A stretch of 51,716 nucleotides of DNA from an uncultured Clostridia bacterium (GTDB taxonomy: Bacteria > Bacillota > Clostridia > UBA1381): contig CALXWJ010000067.1 of the NCBI GenBank assembly GCA_944392335.1, positions 1 to 51,716 of the forward strand, in the 5' to 3' direction. The translations under genes and the position numbers were made by a program. How positions within the stretch are numbered: position 1 is the stretch's first letter; the number at the start of each line of letters is the position of its first letter. The notes beneath the pieces were generated by a model that was not told the origin of the DNA, did no database searches, and saw only the letters and a program-made list of their open reading frames with translations. Positions 8,406-16,537 of the stretch are shown here, piece after piece.

Positions 8406-10100
8406 TTATTTGCTTGTGCGATAACTGCTGCAGCCTTCCCCGTCAAGCGAATAGCATCTGATCGTAAGTTCTTTGTCGGCGGGAAGCCTTGAAGTAATAA
8501 AAATTTTAAATTTCCCTCTCTCGTTATCTCCAACAAATTTATGCAAAAATTCTCCTCCGTCAATTGAAATTGCATATTTGCCATGCCTGTATGTACAGCT
8601 TCCTTTAGACAGATACATTGATTGTTCGCTCTGTGCCGTCATGAACATATCCCCCGTATATACCTCTCCCGGAATTTCAAAACTGAATTCTATTGAGTAC
8701 GGAACTCTTTCAAGGCCGCCGCATGAATTAAGGTTGATTTTTATTTCGTCACCGGCTACATCCATTTTCCATTTGAAAAACAGATCAGGTCTTGGCGAGC
8801 GTTCTCTTTGATCTATTATATGATATGGCAATTCATCAAATGAAACAGGCCGTCCCAAAGGCTTCCAATATCCCGGCATATGATACGATTGTTCCTCATT
8901 ATATGTAGGGATAAAATCTACTTCCAGTCCATTATCGGCAGGAGTAAGATTTTTTGCTTTAAAGCACGCTCCCGCATAATAACCGCAATGAATTGAAATA
9001 TCACTCAATATAACATTTCCGTAAGATACTGAAACGGCTTTCTCTTTATCCCGCACAACCCATAGTGACAGATCATCCTTTTTATATCCCCAAATCCCGC
9101 TTTCTTTCATGAAAACGGTTCCGTTTCCGTTAAACGGTTCGAGGTCAAATTCATAATCCTTCCATTGTGGATATCGTGCAAATACATAAAGTAATTCAGC
9201 ATTGTTTACTCCCGCCATCTTGACAATTTTATCAAGCGCGGATAAGATGATCTCATCGTTTTTTATAATCCCTGTTATAAGAAAACATGATAAAAATTCT
9301 ATAGGCAAAACTCTTTTTCCGTTATCCTGTCTTATTGAAATGGTTGTAAGCAGCGCGCCGTCACTGTTCATAAGCTCCAATATGCAGCGGCAGTTTTTAT
9401 GTATATCATCAAGAATTTTTTCATTATTGTATGTGTGATAAACGTGCATAAGCTTATCATTTATATATGCGCTGTATAAAAAGCTTTTTTCCGAATACAA
9501 TCCATCGGAATTAAGATCGATCGTTTCCTTTAAGAACATATTGATCGATTCGGTCAGATCCAATTCGGGATACAGCTCCTGTGCCAACGATAATGCACCG
9601 CTTATGATCCATCTGTGATTCGGCGTATGAAAACCCATATCCTTTTTTATCGCCAAAGCGGATCTTTTTACAAAACCGCCCAATATTCCCTCCAGCTCTT
9701 CTGCATTGTATGCTCCGTCAATATGTCTTGCCATATAGATCAGCTGCGCCGCCTTATCCATTGCAAAAGCCGTATCGGGCGAAGAATCATAATTCCTGTC
9801 TCTCAGATCGATCAATCCCGACGGTCTTGTAAATCTCTCAACAAAGCCGATACAAAGAGATATCCTGTTTAATATATCCGCGCTTGCAAAAAACTCCGAT
9901 CCTTTACTGCAATATCCGCATCCCAAATACCAACAAAATTTCATTGTTTCAGTGTGTGTTTGACTGCAAAAACCGAGTTCATCGGTATATAATCCGCCAT
10001 AGCTTTCGGAATTTTTGTCCAAAACCTGAAACGGCAATAACTCTTTTATTGTCGTATCTACATGTTCTATGCTTAAGTTATATAAATCCATACATTTCAT
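8406..10100 (-). CDS. Putative alpha/alpha-toroid carbohydrate-active protein, family uncertain
   Basis: I do not recognise this 564-residue protein with certainty. There is no signal peptide, so it is probably cytoplasmic. The N-terminal 310 residues are helical and include PSGLIDLRDRNYDSSPDTAF and NHRWIISGALSLAQELYPE. Such motifs recall the toroid of heparinase II/III-like polysaccharide lyases and related glycan enzymes. The C-terminal 240 residues are beta-rich (IHCGYYAG, EVDFIPTYNEEQSYHMPGYW), consistent with a beta-sandwich. A role in acidic-sugar or glycoside breakdown is an inference from this layout. It is monocistronic with its own terminator. The start is an ATG, and a second in-frame ATG three codons in (MKCMDL) is also possible. 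Confidence 0.5.
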   Translation of the reverse strand: MKCMDLYNLSIEHVDTTIKELLPFQVLDKNSESYGGLYTDELGFCSQTHTETMKFCWYLGCGYCSKGSEFFASADILNRISLCIGFVERFTRPSGLIDLRDRNYDSSPDTAFAMDKAAQLIYMARHIDGAYNAEELEGILGGFVKRSALAIKKDMGFHTPNHRWIISGALSLAQELYPELDLTESINMFLKETIDLNSDGLYSEKSFLYSAYINDKLMHVYHTYNNEKILDDIHKNCRCILELMNSDGALLTTISIRQDNGKRVLPIEFLSCFLITGIIKNDEIILSALDKIVKMAGVNNAELLYVFARYPQWKDYEFDLEPFNGNGTVFMKESGIWGYKKDDLSLWVVRDKEKAVSVSYGNVILSDISIHCGYYAGACFKAKNLTPADNGLEVDFIPTYNEEQSYHMPGYWKPLGRPVSFDELPYHIIDQRERSPRPDLFFKWKMDVAGDEIKINLNSCGGLERVPYSIEFSFEIPGEVYTGDMFMTAQSEQSMYLSKGSCTYRHGKYAISIDGGEFLHKFVGDNERGKFKIFITSRLPADKELTIRCYSLDGEGCSSYRTSK

Positions 10101-10316
10101 AACTGCGTTTGCCCCTTTTCTTTAAATGTATATTTTCTTTAATTATATCATACCATTTTCCTTTTTACACACAATTCTTGCAAAAATTTATTGATTTAAC
10201 AACATATCTTGCAAAATTTTAAATGGTTGGTTCTGCTCCTTATTAAATAATTGAAAAAAATAGGGGTGTCGCATTAAGAATCTCATGGGCTGTTTTATTT
10301 TATGTGCAGAACGGGC

Positions 10317-10397
10317 AAAAACGCACCCGATGGCGTACTTCGTGTACTCCAAACAGTGCGTTTTGTTCGCGGCAGCATGGCTTTTATGCCATGCTGC
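10317..10397. other. Highly structured intergenic region (two strong hairpins)
   Basis: This lies in the 364-bp gap between the 564-residue gene and trmD, which has no credible gene. Outer arms AAAACGCAC (10318-10326) and GTGCGTTTT (10356-10364) enclose a small GTAC-loop-GTAC stem. A second perfect 10-bp stem, GCAGCATGGC (10372-10381) with GCCATGCTGC (10388-10397), follows. Read on the minus strand, the first hairpin ends in TTTTTG about 100 nt past the trmD stop, so it may terminate rimM-trmD. A small RNA is the other possibility. Confidence 0.5.
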
Positions 10398-10464
10398 GGT
10401 ATATGCGCAAATCGACAGTCTCATATCAAATTAATGTTCAAAATAAGAAAATAAGCAATAAAAT

Positions 10465-11199
10465 TTATTTTTTCTTTAATGTTTTTATAAATTCAGCATC
10501 TTTTTCTGAAAGTGTAAGCTTTTCAAGCATATCCGGACGTTTTTGATATGTGTTTTTCAATGCCTGTTCGTGTTTCCATTCCTCTATTTTTGCATGATGT
10601 CCCGAAATAAGGACATCTGGGATTTTTACCCCCATGAACTCCTCCGGCCTTGTATATTGAGGATATTCCAAAAGCCCGTTGAAGTGGCTTTCGTTTGTAT
10701 AAGAATTTTCTCCTGCCAAAACGCCGGGTATCATTCGGCTTACAGCGTCAATAACTGCCATAGCCGGAATTTCTCCTCCGGTCAGAACGAAATCGCCTAT
10801 TGAAATTTCCATATCCACGATCATATCAAGCACGCGCTGGTCTATTCCTTCATAGTGACCGCAAAGTATTACAATATGCTTTTCTTTTGACAGATCGACC
10901 GCAATCTGCTGATCAAATACTTTGCCCTGCGGCGACATATATATTGTAAGCGGCTTATGATCCAGTTCCTTCACTATGCTTTGATACGCGTCATAAACAG
11001 GCTGTGCCGCCATAAGCATACCGCCTCCGCCGCTGTATGGGTAATCGTCGACCTTTCGATGTTTGTTTTTTGTGTAATCCCTTATATTGACAAAATTAAG
11101 CTCAAGTAACCCTTTTTCCGCTGCCCGACGGATTATACTGTCCCCCAAAACAGCTCTGAACATATCAGGAAAAAGCGTTAAAACATCAAATCTCATCAT
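10465..11199 (-). CDS. trmD: tRNA (guanine-37-N1)-methyltransferase
   Basis: TrmD methylates G37 next to the anticodon of tRNAs reading CNN codons, using S-adenosylmethionine, and so prevents frameshifting. The 244-residue length is standard. Typical blocks are the start FDVLTLFPDMF, DYPYSGGGGMLM, ILCGHYEGIDQR and the knot region SIGDFVLTGGEIPAMAVIDA. FNGLLEYPQYTRP follows. The start overlaps the end of rimM by 4 bp. In most Firmicutes trmD is followed by rplS, but here no gene follows before the structured region. Confidence 0.98.
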   Translation of the reverse strand: MMRFDVLTLFPDMFRAVLGDSIIRRAAEKGLLELNFVNIRDYTKNKHRKVDDYPYSGGGGMLMAAQPVYDAYQSIVKELDHKPLTIYMSPQGKVFDQQIAVDLSKEKHIVILCGHYEGIDQRVLDMIVDMEISIGDFVLTGGEIPAMAVIDAVSRMIPGVLAGENSYTNESHFNGLLEYPQYTRPEEFMGVKIPDVLISGHHAKIEEWKHEQALKNTYQKRPDMLEKLTLSEKDAEFIKTLKKK

Positions 11200-11705
11200 A
11201 GCTCATCAAGCCCTTCTATAAGCTTTACGTCGATCCGTTTATTTTTTATATCAACATTAATGATCGTTTCATCAATAACGGGAATAAGAAGGTCCTTGTT
11301 TTGAGGACGCGAAACCGCATATATATCTTTTGCTCCGGTATTGAAAACATCACTGATTTCTCCCAGTTTATTATTATTTTCATCAAATACCTCGCAGCCT
11401 ATAAGGTCCGCAATATAATATACCCCTTCGGGAAGCTCGCCAAGCATATCTCTGTCTGCCGTCAATATACTGTTTTTAAAGGTTTGCGCCTCATCGATGG
11501 AGTCAATTTCCGCAAATTTGACTATAATATTATTTTTTTGATATTTAATATTTTTGACGGTAAGTTTGATATCCTCTTTTTTTCTTTTTGCAAATACATA
11601 TTCCAGGTCTTCAAACACATCCGGCGAATCTGTCCATGTAACTATTTTAACTTCGCCTTTAAGTCCATGTGTATTAATAATTTTTCCGACTTCCAATCTA
11701 TTCAT
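11196..11705 (-). CDS. rimM: 16S rRNA maturation factor RimM
   Basis: RimM helps assemble the 30S head and binds ribosomal protein uS19. The 169-residue product has the N-terminal RimM beta-barrel (LEVGKIINTHGLKGEVKI, 3-20) and a C-terminal PRC barrel (about 92-165, with YYIADLIGCEVFDE and LIPVIDETIINVDIKNKRI). It forms a two-gene operon with trmD. The usual partners ylxM-ffh-rpsP-khpA lie 1.1 kb away on the other strand, so the ancestral operon has been split. Confidence 0.97.
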   Translation of the reverse strand: MNRLEVGKIINTHGLKGEVKIVTWTDSPDVFEDLEYVFAKRKKEDIKLTVKNIKYQKNNIIVKFAEIDSIDEAQTFKNSILTADRDMLGELPEGVYYIADLIGCEVFDENNNKLGEISDVFNTGAKDIYAVSRPQNKDLLIPVIDETIINVDIKNKRIDVKLIEGLDEL

Positions 11706-11819
11706 GGTACCTCCGATTTACAGTTTAAATTTAAATACTATCCCTATTACAGCTGTAATTGCGGTAAATACTCGCGATGCCGTTTTGGTTTTTATGAAAA
11801 TATCCGCTTTATTTAAATT

Positions 11820-11848
11820 ATTATACCATTATTTTCATTATATATCAA
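11820..11848 (-). promoter_or_regulatory. Promoter of rimM-trmD
   Basis: On the minus strand TTGATA and TATAAT are 17 bp apart, about 115 nt upstream of the rimM start. The 450-bp gap between rimM and the plus-strand lipoprotein gene otherwise holds only AT-rich DNA and the promoter at 12029. Confidence 0.65.
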
Positions 11849-12028
11849 CAGTACGTATATTGCTTATTTTATAATTTAGTTACTTTGCAATATAAATATT
11901 TTTTAACATATATACCATTAAAGTAACATTACACAAAAAAATAAAATATTTTTGTATATATTTGCAATTTTTATTTTATGTAAATTTGTGTAAACTGCCG
12001 AAAAATTGTAAATAATATAAAGTTAATA

Positions 12029-12057
12029 TTAACAAATCAAATGTTTGTGTATATAAT
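12029..12057 (+). promoter_or_regulatory. Promoter of the small lipoprotein gene
   Basis: TTAACA and TATAAT are 17 bp apart, about 95 nt before the ATG. Confidence 0.65.
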
Positions 12058-12153
12058 ATGGTGTATGCAGATATATATGCATTTTGAGTAATTTGTTTAA
12101 CCGCAGATACTCATCAGAAAAAAAATATTTTATAGAAAAAGGAGTAATTGAAA

Positions 12154-12390
12154 ATGAAAAAACTTTTAGCATTGATTTTTGCGGGTGTTATTGCTTGCAG
12201 TATGGCAGGATGCGGCGATACAGACTCAGATCCTACCACCAGCCCTGCAACATCACCGGTTACTGAAAGTGTTGAACCTTCATCAAGCGCAGCAACAGAT
12301 GCTGATGCAACAGATACAGATGCTGACGCAGACACTACAACAGAAACTGATGAAAATGCAGAAGAAACAGCTCAGACAGAAGCTGAATAA
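12154..12390 (+). CDS. Small Thr/Ser/Asp-rich lipoprotein
   Basis: The 78-residue product starts with a lipoprotein signal peptide whose lipobox is SMAGC, so Cys would carry the lipid and the protein would sit on the outer face of the membrane. The mature part is a low-complexity, acidic tail of alternating Thr, Asp, Ser, Ala and Glu with no hydrophobic core, so it is probably disordered. I recognise no family. A TTG six bases upstream is also in frame, but AAGGAG fits the ATG better. It has its own promoter and strong terminator and stands between the two halves of the split ffh/trmD cluster. Confidence 0.8.
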   Translation: MKKLLALIFAGVIACSMAGCGDTDSDPTTSPATSPVTESVEPSSSAATDADATDTDADADTTTETDENAEETAQTEAE

Positions 12391-12421
12391 TTTCAGAGAT
12401 TTAATATTGGAATACATATGT

Positions 12422-12455
12422 ACTGCGGCAGGTTTTTTTGCCGCAGTCTTTTATT
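12422..12455 (+). terminator. Terminator of the small lipoprotein gene
   Basis: ACTGCGGCA and TGCCGCAGT form a perfect 9-bp stem followed by CTTTTATT. The following 260 bp up to the ylxM promoter hold nothing I can support. Confidence 0.9.
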
Positions 12456-12716
12456 GTGTAATAAAATCCGAAAGCTCTTGTAAGCTCTTTAAATCAAATT
12501 CTATGCATTTTTATTCTCTTGTTATTTCGCATTTCTTTTATCCTTTTTCATATTACATTACATAATTTTTATTTTATCTCAAAAAACAGATAGCTGTATG
12601 GCGCTTTCCAATGTGTCCGCCTTTATTTTATTGTTTTGTTTTATAGTTGATCCTGACCTAAAAAAATATCAGATCATAAAAACGCTGCAAAAAATAAAAA
12701 AATTGAGAAAAAAGTA

Positions 12717-12745
12717 TTGACATTTTGTAATAAATCTGTTAGAAT
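12717..12745 (+). promoter_or_regulatory. Promoter of ylxM-ffh-rpsP-khpA
   Basis: A perfect TTGACA is followed after 17 bp by TAGAAT, 51 nt before the ylxM start. Confidence 0.75.
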
Positions 12746-12795
12746 ATATACCGTTGTAAAGCAAAACAACTTTACAAGAATGGCGGTGATATTAA

Positions 12796-13140
12796 TTGAG
12801 TAAGGATTTAACAATAAGTGTTTTAATGGATTTTTACGGCGACTTGCTTACGGAAAAACAGCGTGATACTTTGGATTTGTATTACAATAAAGATTATTCC
12901 CTTGCAGAAATTGCAGAAGATCTTGATATTTCAAGGCAGGGCGTACGTGATTTTATCAAGCGCGGCGAAAAACAGCTTTATGAATTTGAGAATACGCTTA
13001 AGCTGGCCGAACGATTTGATGTAATAACAAAGCAAGTTCAGGCGATTGAGATTCTTCTCAATGAAATGAATTCCGTCAATGCCGTCACAAAAAAGGTAAA
13101 TATTATGGAAAAATTAGAAAAGATAAAAAAAGCATTGTAG
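12796..13140 (+). CDS. ylxM: YlxM-family SRP-associated DNA-binding-like protein (UPF0122)
   Basis: The 114-residue protein has a sigma-70 region-4-like helix-turn-helix. LLTEKQRDTLDLYYNKDYSLAEIAEDLDISRQGVRD falls at about 17-52, and a helical tail follows. YlxM is nearly always encoded just before ffh. In streptococci it binds the signal recognition particle and modulates its GTPase, so a role with SRP is likely despite the DNA-binding look. The start is a TTG with GGTGAT upstream. It is 35 bp from ffh in the same transcript. Confidence 0.94.
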   Translation: MSKDLTISVLMDFYGDLLTEKQRDTLDLYYNKDYSLAEIAEDLDISRQGVRDFIKRGEKQLYEFENTLKLAERFDVITKQVQAIEILLNEMNSVNAVTKKVNIMEKLEKIKKAL

Positions 13141-13175
13141 TAAATAATACATAGATTACATCAGGTGGTGAGAGT

Positions 13176-14528
13176 ATGGCATTTGAAAATCTGGGTGAAA
13201 AACTTTCCGATGTTTTTAAAAAACTTAAAGGAAAGGGCAAACTTACCGAAAAAGATATAAAAGAAGCAATGAGAGAGGTTAAGCTGGCTTTACTTGAAGC
13301 CGACGTAAACTTCAAGGTTGTAAAAAATTTTATAAGCAGAGTATCAGAAAAGGCTGTAGGGCAAGAGATTTTGGAATCACTTACTCCGGCACAGCAGCTT
13401 ATCAAGGTCGTAAGAGATGAGCTTGTTGAACTCATGGGCAGCGAAAACGAAAGACTGGAATTTTCAAAAAGCCCTCCGTCGGTATTTATGATGTGCGGCT
13501 TGCAGGGCGCCGGAAAGACGACAGCCTGCGGAAAGCTTGCATTGCATATCAGAAAAACCATGGGGAAACGTCCCCTAATGGTTGCCTGTGATATATACAG
13601 ACCGGCAGCAATAAAGCAGTTACAGGTTCTCGGCGCGCAGATTGATATTCCCGTATATACCATCGATGGCGAAAAAGATCCTGCTTTAATAGCAAAAAAA
13701 GCAGTGGAACATGCAAAAATACACGGAAACGATCCGGTTATTCTTGATACGGCAGGAAGACTTCATATTGATGAGGTCCTTATGGAGGAGCTCGTCAGAA
13801 TTAAAGAAGCAACTACACCGGATGAGATACTTTTGGTAATTGACGCGATGATAGGACAGGACGCCGTAAACGTTGCACAGCATTTTGATTCAAATCTTGA
13901 TATATCGGGTATTATTTTATCAAAGCTTGACGGTGATACAAGAGGCGGCGCCGCGCTTTCGGTTAAAGAAGTTACGGGTAAATCAATAAAATTTGCATCT
14001 GTCGGAGAAAAACTTTCCGATCTTGAACCGTTCTATCCTGACAGAATGGCAGGAAGAATCCTCGGAATGGGCGATGTTATGACGCTTATTGACAAAGCGC
14101 AGGATGCAATTGACGAAAAGGAAGCAAAAGAGCTTGAGGAAAAAATAAAAAAACAGACATTTGATCTTGAAGATTTTTTAAATCAGCTTCAGCAAATAAA
14201 AAAATTGGGTTCAATTACTCAGATCATGAAAATGCTCCCCGGTGTGGATAAAAAAATGCTGGACGCCGTTGATGAGCAAGGCTCTGAAAAGAAGCTCGTC
14301 CATATTGAAGCGATCATAAAATCAATGACGCCGCAGGAACGTCAAAAGCCTCAGCTCATAGGTGCAAGCAGAAAGGTAAGGATTGCAAAAGGAAGCGGGA
14401 CAAGAGTTCAGGATGTTAACGACTTGTTAAAGCAATTTGAATCAATGAAACAAATGATGAAACAATTTTCCGGTCCCAAGCAGCAAAGAATGATGAAAAG
14501 GATGAAAAAAATGTCAGGCAAATTTTAG
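13176..14528 (+). CDS. ffh: Signal recognition particle GTPase Ffh (SRP54)
   Basis: Ffh with SRP RNA delivers nascent membrane proteins to the translocon. The 450-residue protein has the N helical domain (1-90) and a GTPase domain with GLQGAGKTT at 108-116. DTAGRLH at 191-197, a Lys-Leu-Asp (SKLDGDTRGGAAL) block and a C-terminal Met-rich M domain follow. The end is unusually rich in Met, Lys and Gln (MKQMMKQFSGPKQQRMMKRMKK), as expected for signal-peptide and RNA binding. GGTGGTGAG precedes the ATG. Confidence 0.99.
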   Translation: MAFENLGEKLSDVFKKLKGKGKLTEKDIKEAMREVKLALLEADVNFKVVKNFISRVSEKAVGQEILESLTPAQQLIKVVRDELVELMGSENERLEFSKSPPSVFMMCGLQGAGKTTACGKLALHIRKTMGKRPLMVACDIYRPAAIKQLQVLGAQIDIPVYTIDGEKDPALIAKKAVEHAKIHGNDPVILDTAGRLHIDEVLMEELVRIKEATTPDEILLVIDAMIGQDAVNVAQHFDSNLDISGIILSKLDGDTRGGAALSVKEVTGKSIKFASVGEKLSDLEPFYPDRMAGRILGMGDVMTLIDKAQDAIDEKEAKELEEKIKKQTFDLEDFLNQLQQIKKLGSITQIMKMLPGVDKKMLDAVDEQGSEKKLVHIEAIIKSMTPQERQKPQLIGASRKVRIAKGSGTRVQDVNDLLKQFESMKQMMKQFSGPKQQRMMKRMKKMSGKF

Positions 14529-14594
14529 TGATATTGGAACCGTATAACTTCGGTTTTACAATATATTTTATAATTTAATTCGGAGGTGAATAAA

Positions 14595-14837
14595 ATGTCA
14601 GTTAAAATCAGATTGAGAAGAATGGGTGCAAAAAAGGCCCCGTTTTATAGAGTGGTTGTCGCAGATTCAAGATATCCGAGAGACGGTAGATTTATCGAAG
14701 AAATCGGAACATATAATCCTTTGACCGATCCCGCAACAGTAAATATTGATGCAGATTTAGCAAAAAAATGGATCGGAAACGGTGCGCAGCCGACAGATAC
14801 GGTTAAGGCTCTTTTAAAAAAACAAGGTATTCTATAA
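14595..14837 (+). CDS. rpsP: Small ribosomal subunit protein bS16
   Basis: The 80-residue protein has the full bS16 pattern ([52 protein letters not shown]). It is an early assembly protein of the 30S subunit. A GTG 9 bases upstream is in frame but lies inside the GGAGG ribosome binding site, so the ATG is the start. It sits between ffh and khpA as in most Firmicutes. Confidence 0.98.
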   Translation: MSVKIRLRRMGAKKAPFYRVVVADSRYPRDGRFIEEIGTYNPLTDPATVNIDADLAKKWIGNGAQPTDTVKALLKKQGIL

Positions 14838-14849
14838 GGAGTGTTTACC

Positions 14850-15077
14850 ATGAAAGAAATTTTAATGACTATAGCTCAGTCACTTGTTAATCATCCGGAG
14901 GATGTTTCGGTTACGGAAGTTCCGGGTGATGACTCAGTAACATTGGAGCTTAGAGTAAACCCTGAGGATATGGGTAAGGTCATAGGCAAGCAGGGCAGAA
15001 TTGCCAAGGCTATCCGGACCGTTGTAAAGGCAGCTGCAAGCCGCGAGGACAAGCACGTTGTCGTTGAAATTATATGA
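14850..15077 (+). CDS. khpA: KH-domain RNA-binding protein KhpA (YlqC)
   Basis: The 75-residue protein is a single KH domain with the GxxG loop in GKVIGKQGRIAKAIRT (about 45-60). KhpA pairs with KhpB (Jag), which is also encoded in this window at 27655-28425, to bind RNAs affecting cell elongation and division. AAGGAG is 8 nt before the ATG. The GTG further up lies in the ribosome binding site and is rejected as a start. Confidence 0.95.
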   Translation: MKEILMTIAQSLVNHPEDVSVTEVPGDDSVTLELRVNPEDMGKVIGKQGRIAKAIRTVVKAAASREDKHVVVEII

Positions 15078-15083
15078 TTAAAG

Positions 15084-15112
15084 TAAGTGTCTGAAACGGC
15101 ACTTATTTTTTT
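15084..15112 (+). terminator. Terminator of the ylxM-ffh-rpsP-khpA operon
   Basis: TAAGTG and CACTTA, with an inner C-G pair, form a stem followed by a run of eight T residues, 6 nt past the khpA stop. With it here, rimM and trmD cannot be part of this transcript. Confidence 0.75.
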
Positions 15113-15130
15113 ATGCTTGAATAGTTTAAT

Positions 15131-15265
15131 AAAGTATTCTCCCGTTATTCAGCAAGGATAAGAGCGCTGCTGCACTGCAATCAGCGAAAGATCGCACTCT
15201 CACACTGATTAAAGATATGAAATCCTCCGCCGATAACGGAGGGGGACATCTTGTCCGCGGTTATA
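15131..15265 (+). repeat. Dispersed intergenic repeat, long copy 3
   Basis: It has the CCCGTTATTCAGCAAGGATAAGAGCGC start, the ATCAGCGAAAGATC and ACTCTCACACTGATTA blocks and TCCGCCGATAACGGAGGGGG. It ends with GACATCTTGTCCGCGGTTATA. With copy 4 at 16258 it brackets the short-chain dehydrogenase gene in direct orientation. Confidence 0.8.
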
Positions 15266-15311
15266 GATGTCAGCAAGCATATCCGTTTGGTGTTCAAAGC
15301 GCAAAAGGCGT

Positions 15312-15352
15312 AAAAAACCGGTATGAAGAGCTATAAAGCCGCTCCATACCGG
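15312..15352 (-). terminator. Terminator of the short-chain dehydrogenase gene
   Basis: On the minus strand CCGGTATG and CATACCGG form a perfect 8-bp stem, extended inside by AGCGGC/GCTCT pairing, and TTTTTT follows. Confidence 0.85.
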
Positions 15353-15421
15353 ATTTTATATTGCTGTCTAACTTCAAGATACTCGGCATATGTATTGTTT
15401 GTAAATTTTAATGCGATCGAA

Positions 15422-16222
15422 TCACGGTTGTTTTCCAATGTATGCAAGGATACCGCCGTCAACATACAGAATATGTCCGTTCACAAAATCAGAAGCCTCG
15501 GAAGCAAGGAAAACCGCAGGTCCCATAAGGTCTTCAGGAGTGCCCCAACGAGCGGCGGGCGTTTTTGAAATGATAAACTGGTCAAACGGATGACGGGAAC
15601 CATCAGGCTGAGTTTCTCTCAAAGGCGCTGTTTGGGGAGTTGCTATATATCCCGGGCCGATACCATTGCATTGGATATTATGTTCTCCATATTCGGAACA
15701 TATATTTCTTGTAAGCATTTTCAAACCGCCTTTTGCCGCTGCATATGCAGAAACAGTCTCACGTCCGAGTTCACTCATCATTGAACAAATATTGATTATT
15801 TTTCCGTGACCTTTTTTGATCATACCCGGTATAACTGCTTTTGAGACAATAAAAGGTGCATTCAAGTCAACATCGATTACCTGCCTAAATTCTTCTGCCG
15901 TCATATCGCACATCGGAATTCGTTTAATAATACCAGCGTTATTTACAAGTATATCGATCGTTCCGATCTCTTGTTCAATTTTCTCCACCATGTCTTTAAC
16001 CATTTCTTCCTTTGTTACGTCACATACATAACCTTTAGCAGCAATGCCGTCCTCTTTATATGAATTAAGGCCTCTGTCAACAAATTCTTGCTTTATATCG
16101 CAGAATACGATCCTTGCACCGGCTTGAGCATATGCTTTTGCAATGGCATATCCTATTCCGTAGGAAGCACCTGTTATAAGAGCAACTTTCCCTTCAAGAC
16201 TGAATGATTTTAAAATATTCAT
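15422..16222 (-). CDS. SDR oxidoreductase, gluconate 5-dehydrogenase/KduD-like
   Basis: The 266-residue classical short-chain dehydrogenase has the Rossmann motif TGASYGIG (18-25) and an acidic residue after beta-2 (CDIK), which points to NAD. It also has NNAGI, and a catalytic Ser...Tyr-x-x-x-Lys formed by ICSMMSELG and YAAAKGG. The NPGxxxT-like loop reads GIGPGYIATPQT. GKVALITGASYGIG with RWGTPEDLMGPAVFLAS is typical of gluconate 5-dehydrogenase and 2-deoxy-D-gluconate 3-dehydrogenase (KduD). Thus a sugar-acid substrate is likely but not settled. It is a single-gene unit between two direct copies of the dispersed repeat and divergent from the BMC operon. Confidence 0.85.
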   Translation of the reverse strand: MNILKSFSLEGKVALITGASYGIGYAIAKAYAQAGARIVFCDIKQEFVDRGLNSYKEDGIAAKGYVCDVTKEEMVKDMVEKIEQEIGTIDILVNNAGIIKRIPMCDMTAEEFRQVIDVDLNAPFIVSKAVIPGMIKKGHGKIINICSMMSELGRETVSAYAAAKGGLKMLTRNICSEYGEHNIQCNGIGPGYIATPQTAPLRETQPDGSRHPFDQFIISKTPAARWGTPEDLMGPAVFLASEASDFVNGHILYVDGGILAYIGKQP

Positions 16223-16257
16223 TTTTCTTTATCCTTTCTGTGTATAGTTTAATTAAT

Positions 16258-16402
16258 AATAAGGGCTTGTCCCGTCATTCAACGACGACAAGAGCGCAGG
16301 CTGTGCTTTGCTGTAAGCAGCGGGAGATTTTACTCTCACCGATTACAAATATGGAAGCCGCCGCCGATTACGTCGGGGGGGGACATCTTGTCTGCAGTTA
16401 TA
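16258..16402 (+). repeat. Dispersed intergenic repeat, long copy 4
   Basis: This is the most complete copy, with AATAAGGGCTTGTCCCGTCA at the start and CAAGAGCGCAGGCTGTGCTT, GCAGCGGGAGATT and CTCTCACCGATTACAAATATGG inside. GCCGCCGCCGATTACG and GGACATCTTGTCTGCAGTTATA in sequence form the right end. It lies in the 595-bp gap upstream of the BMC operon, just before the start of the divergent dehydrogenase gene. Confidence 0.85.
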
Positions 16403-16489
16403 ATTATAACATACTTTGTAAATTATAGCAATAATTTTTTTCAAAACAACATTACTTTTTCGGAATAACCAATAATGTATCCTAAACAA

Positions 16490-16537
16490 TGATGTCCCCC
16501 CGCTGTAATCGGCGGGCATCTTTGCTTCGGTTATAAG
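16490..16537 (+). repeat. Short palindromic relative of the dispersed repeat
   Basis: GATGTCCCCCCGC, a TGTAATC loop, and GGCGGGCATC form an imperfect hairpin, followed by CGGTTATA. It resembles only the right-hand, GC-rich end of the long copies, like the element at 36782-36840. Confidence 0.65.

Noticed and set aside
10188..10546. Two opposing frames of about 80 codons in the trmD gap
   Set aside because: They cross strong hairpins and the trmD 3' end and show no ribosome binding site or recognisable motif.
11301..11816. A 171-codon frame opposite rimM
   Set aside because: It is antisense to a clear rimM gene, rich in Ile, Phe, Tyr and Asn as AT-rich shadows are, and lacks a ribosome binding site.
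12179..12565. A 128-codon frame overlapping the small lipoprotein
   Set aside because: It is a Gln/Leu-rich frame shift of the lipoprotein's repetitive codons and crosses the gene's own terminator.
16204..16428. A 74-codon frame with similarity to the 399-719 frame
   Set aside because: The likeness comes from both crossing the same DNA repeat. Copies 3 and 5 carry stops, so protein conservation is not supported.
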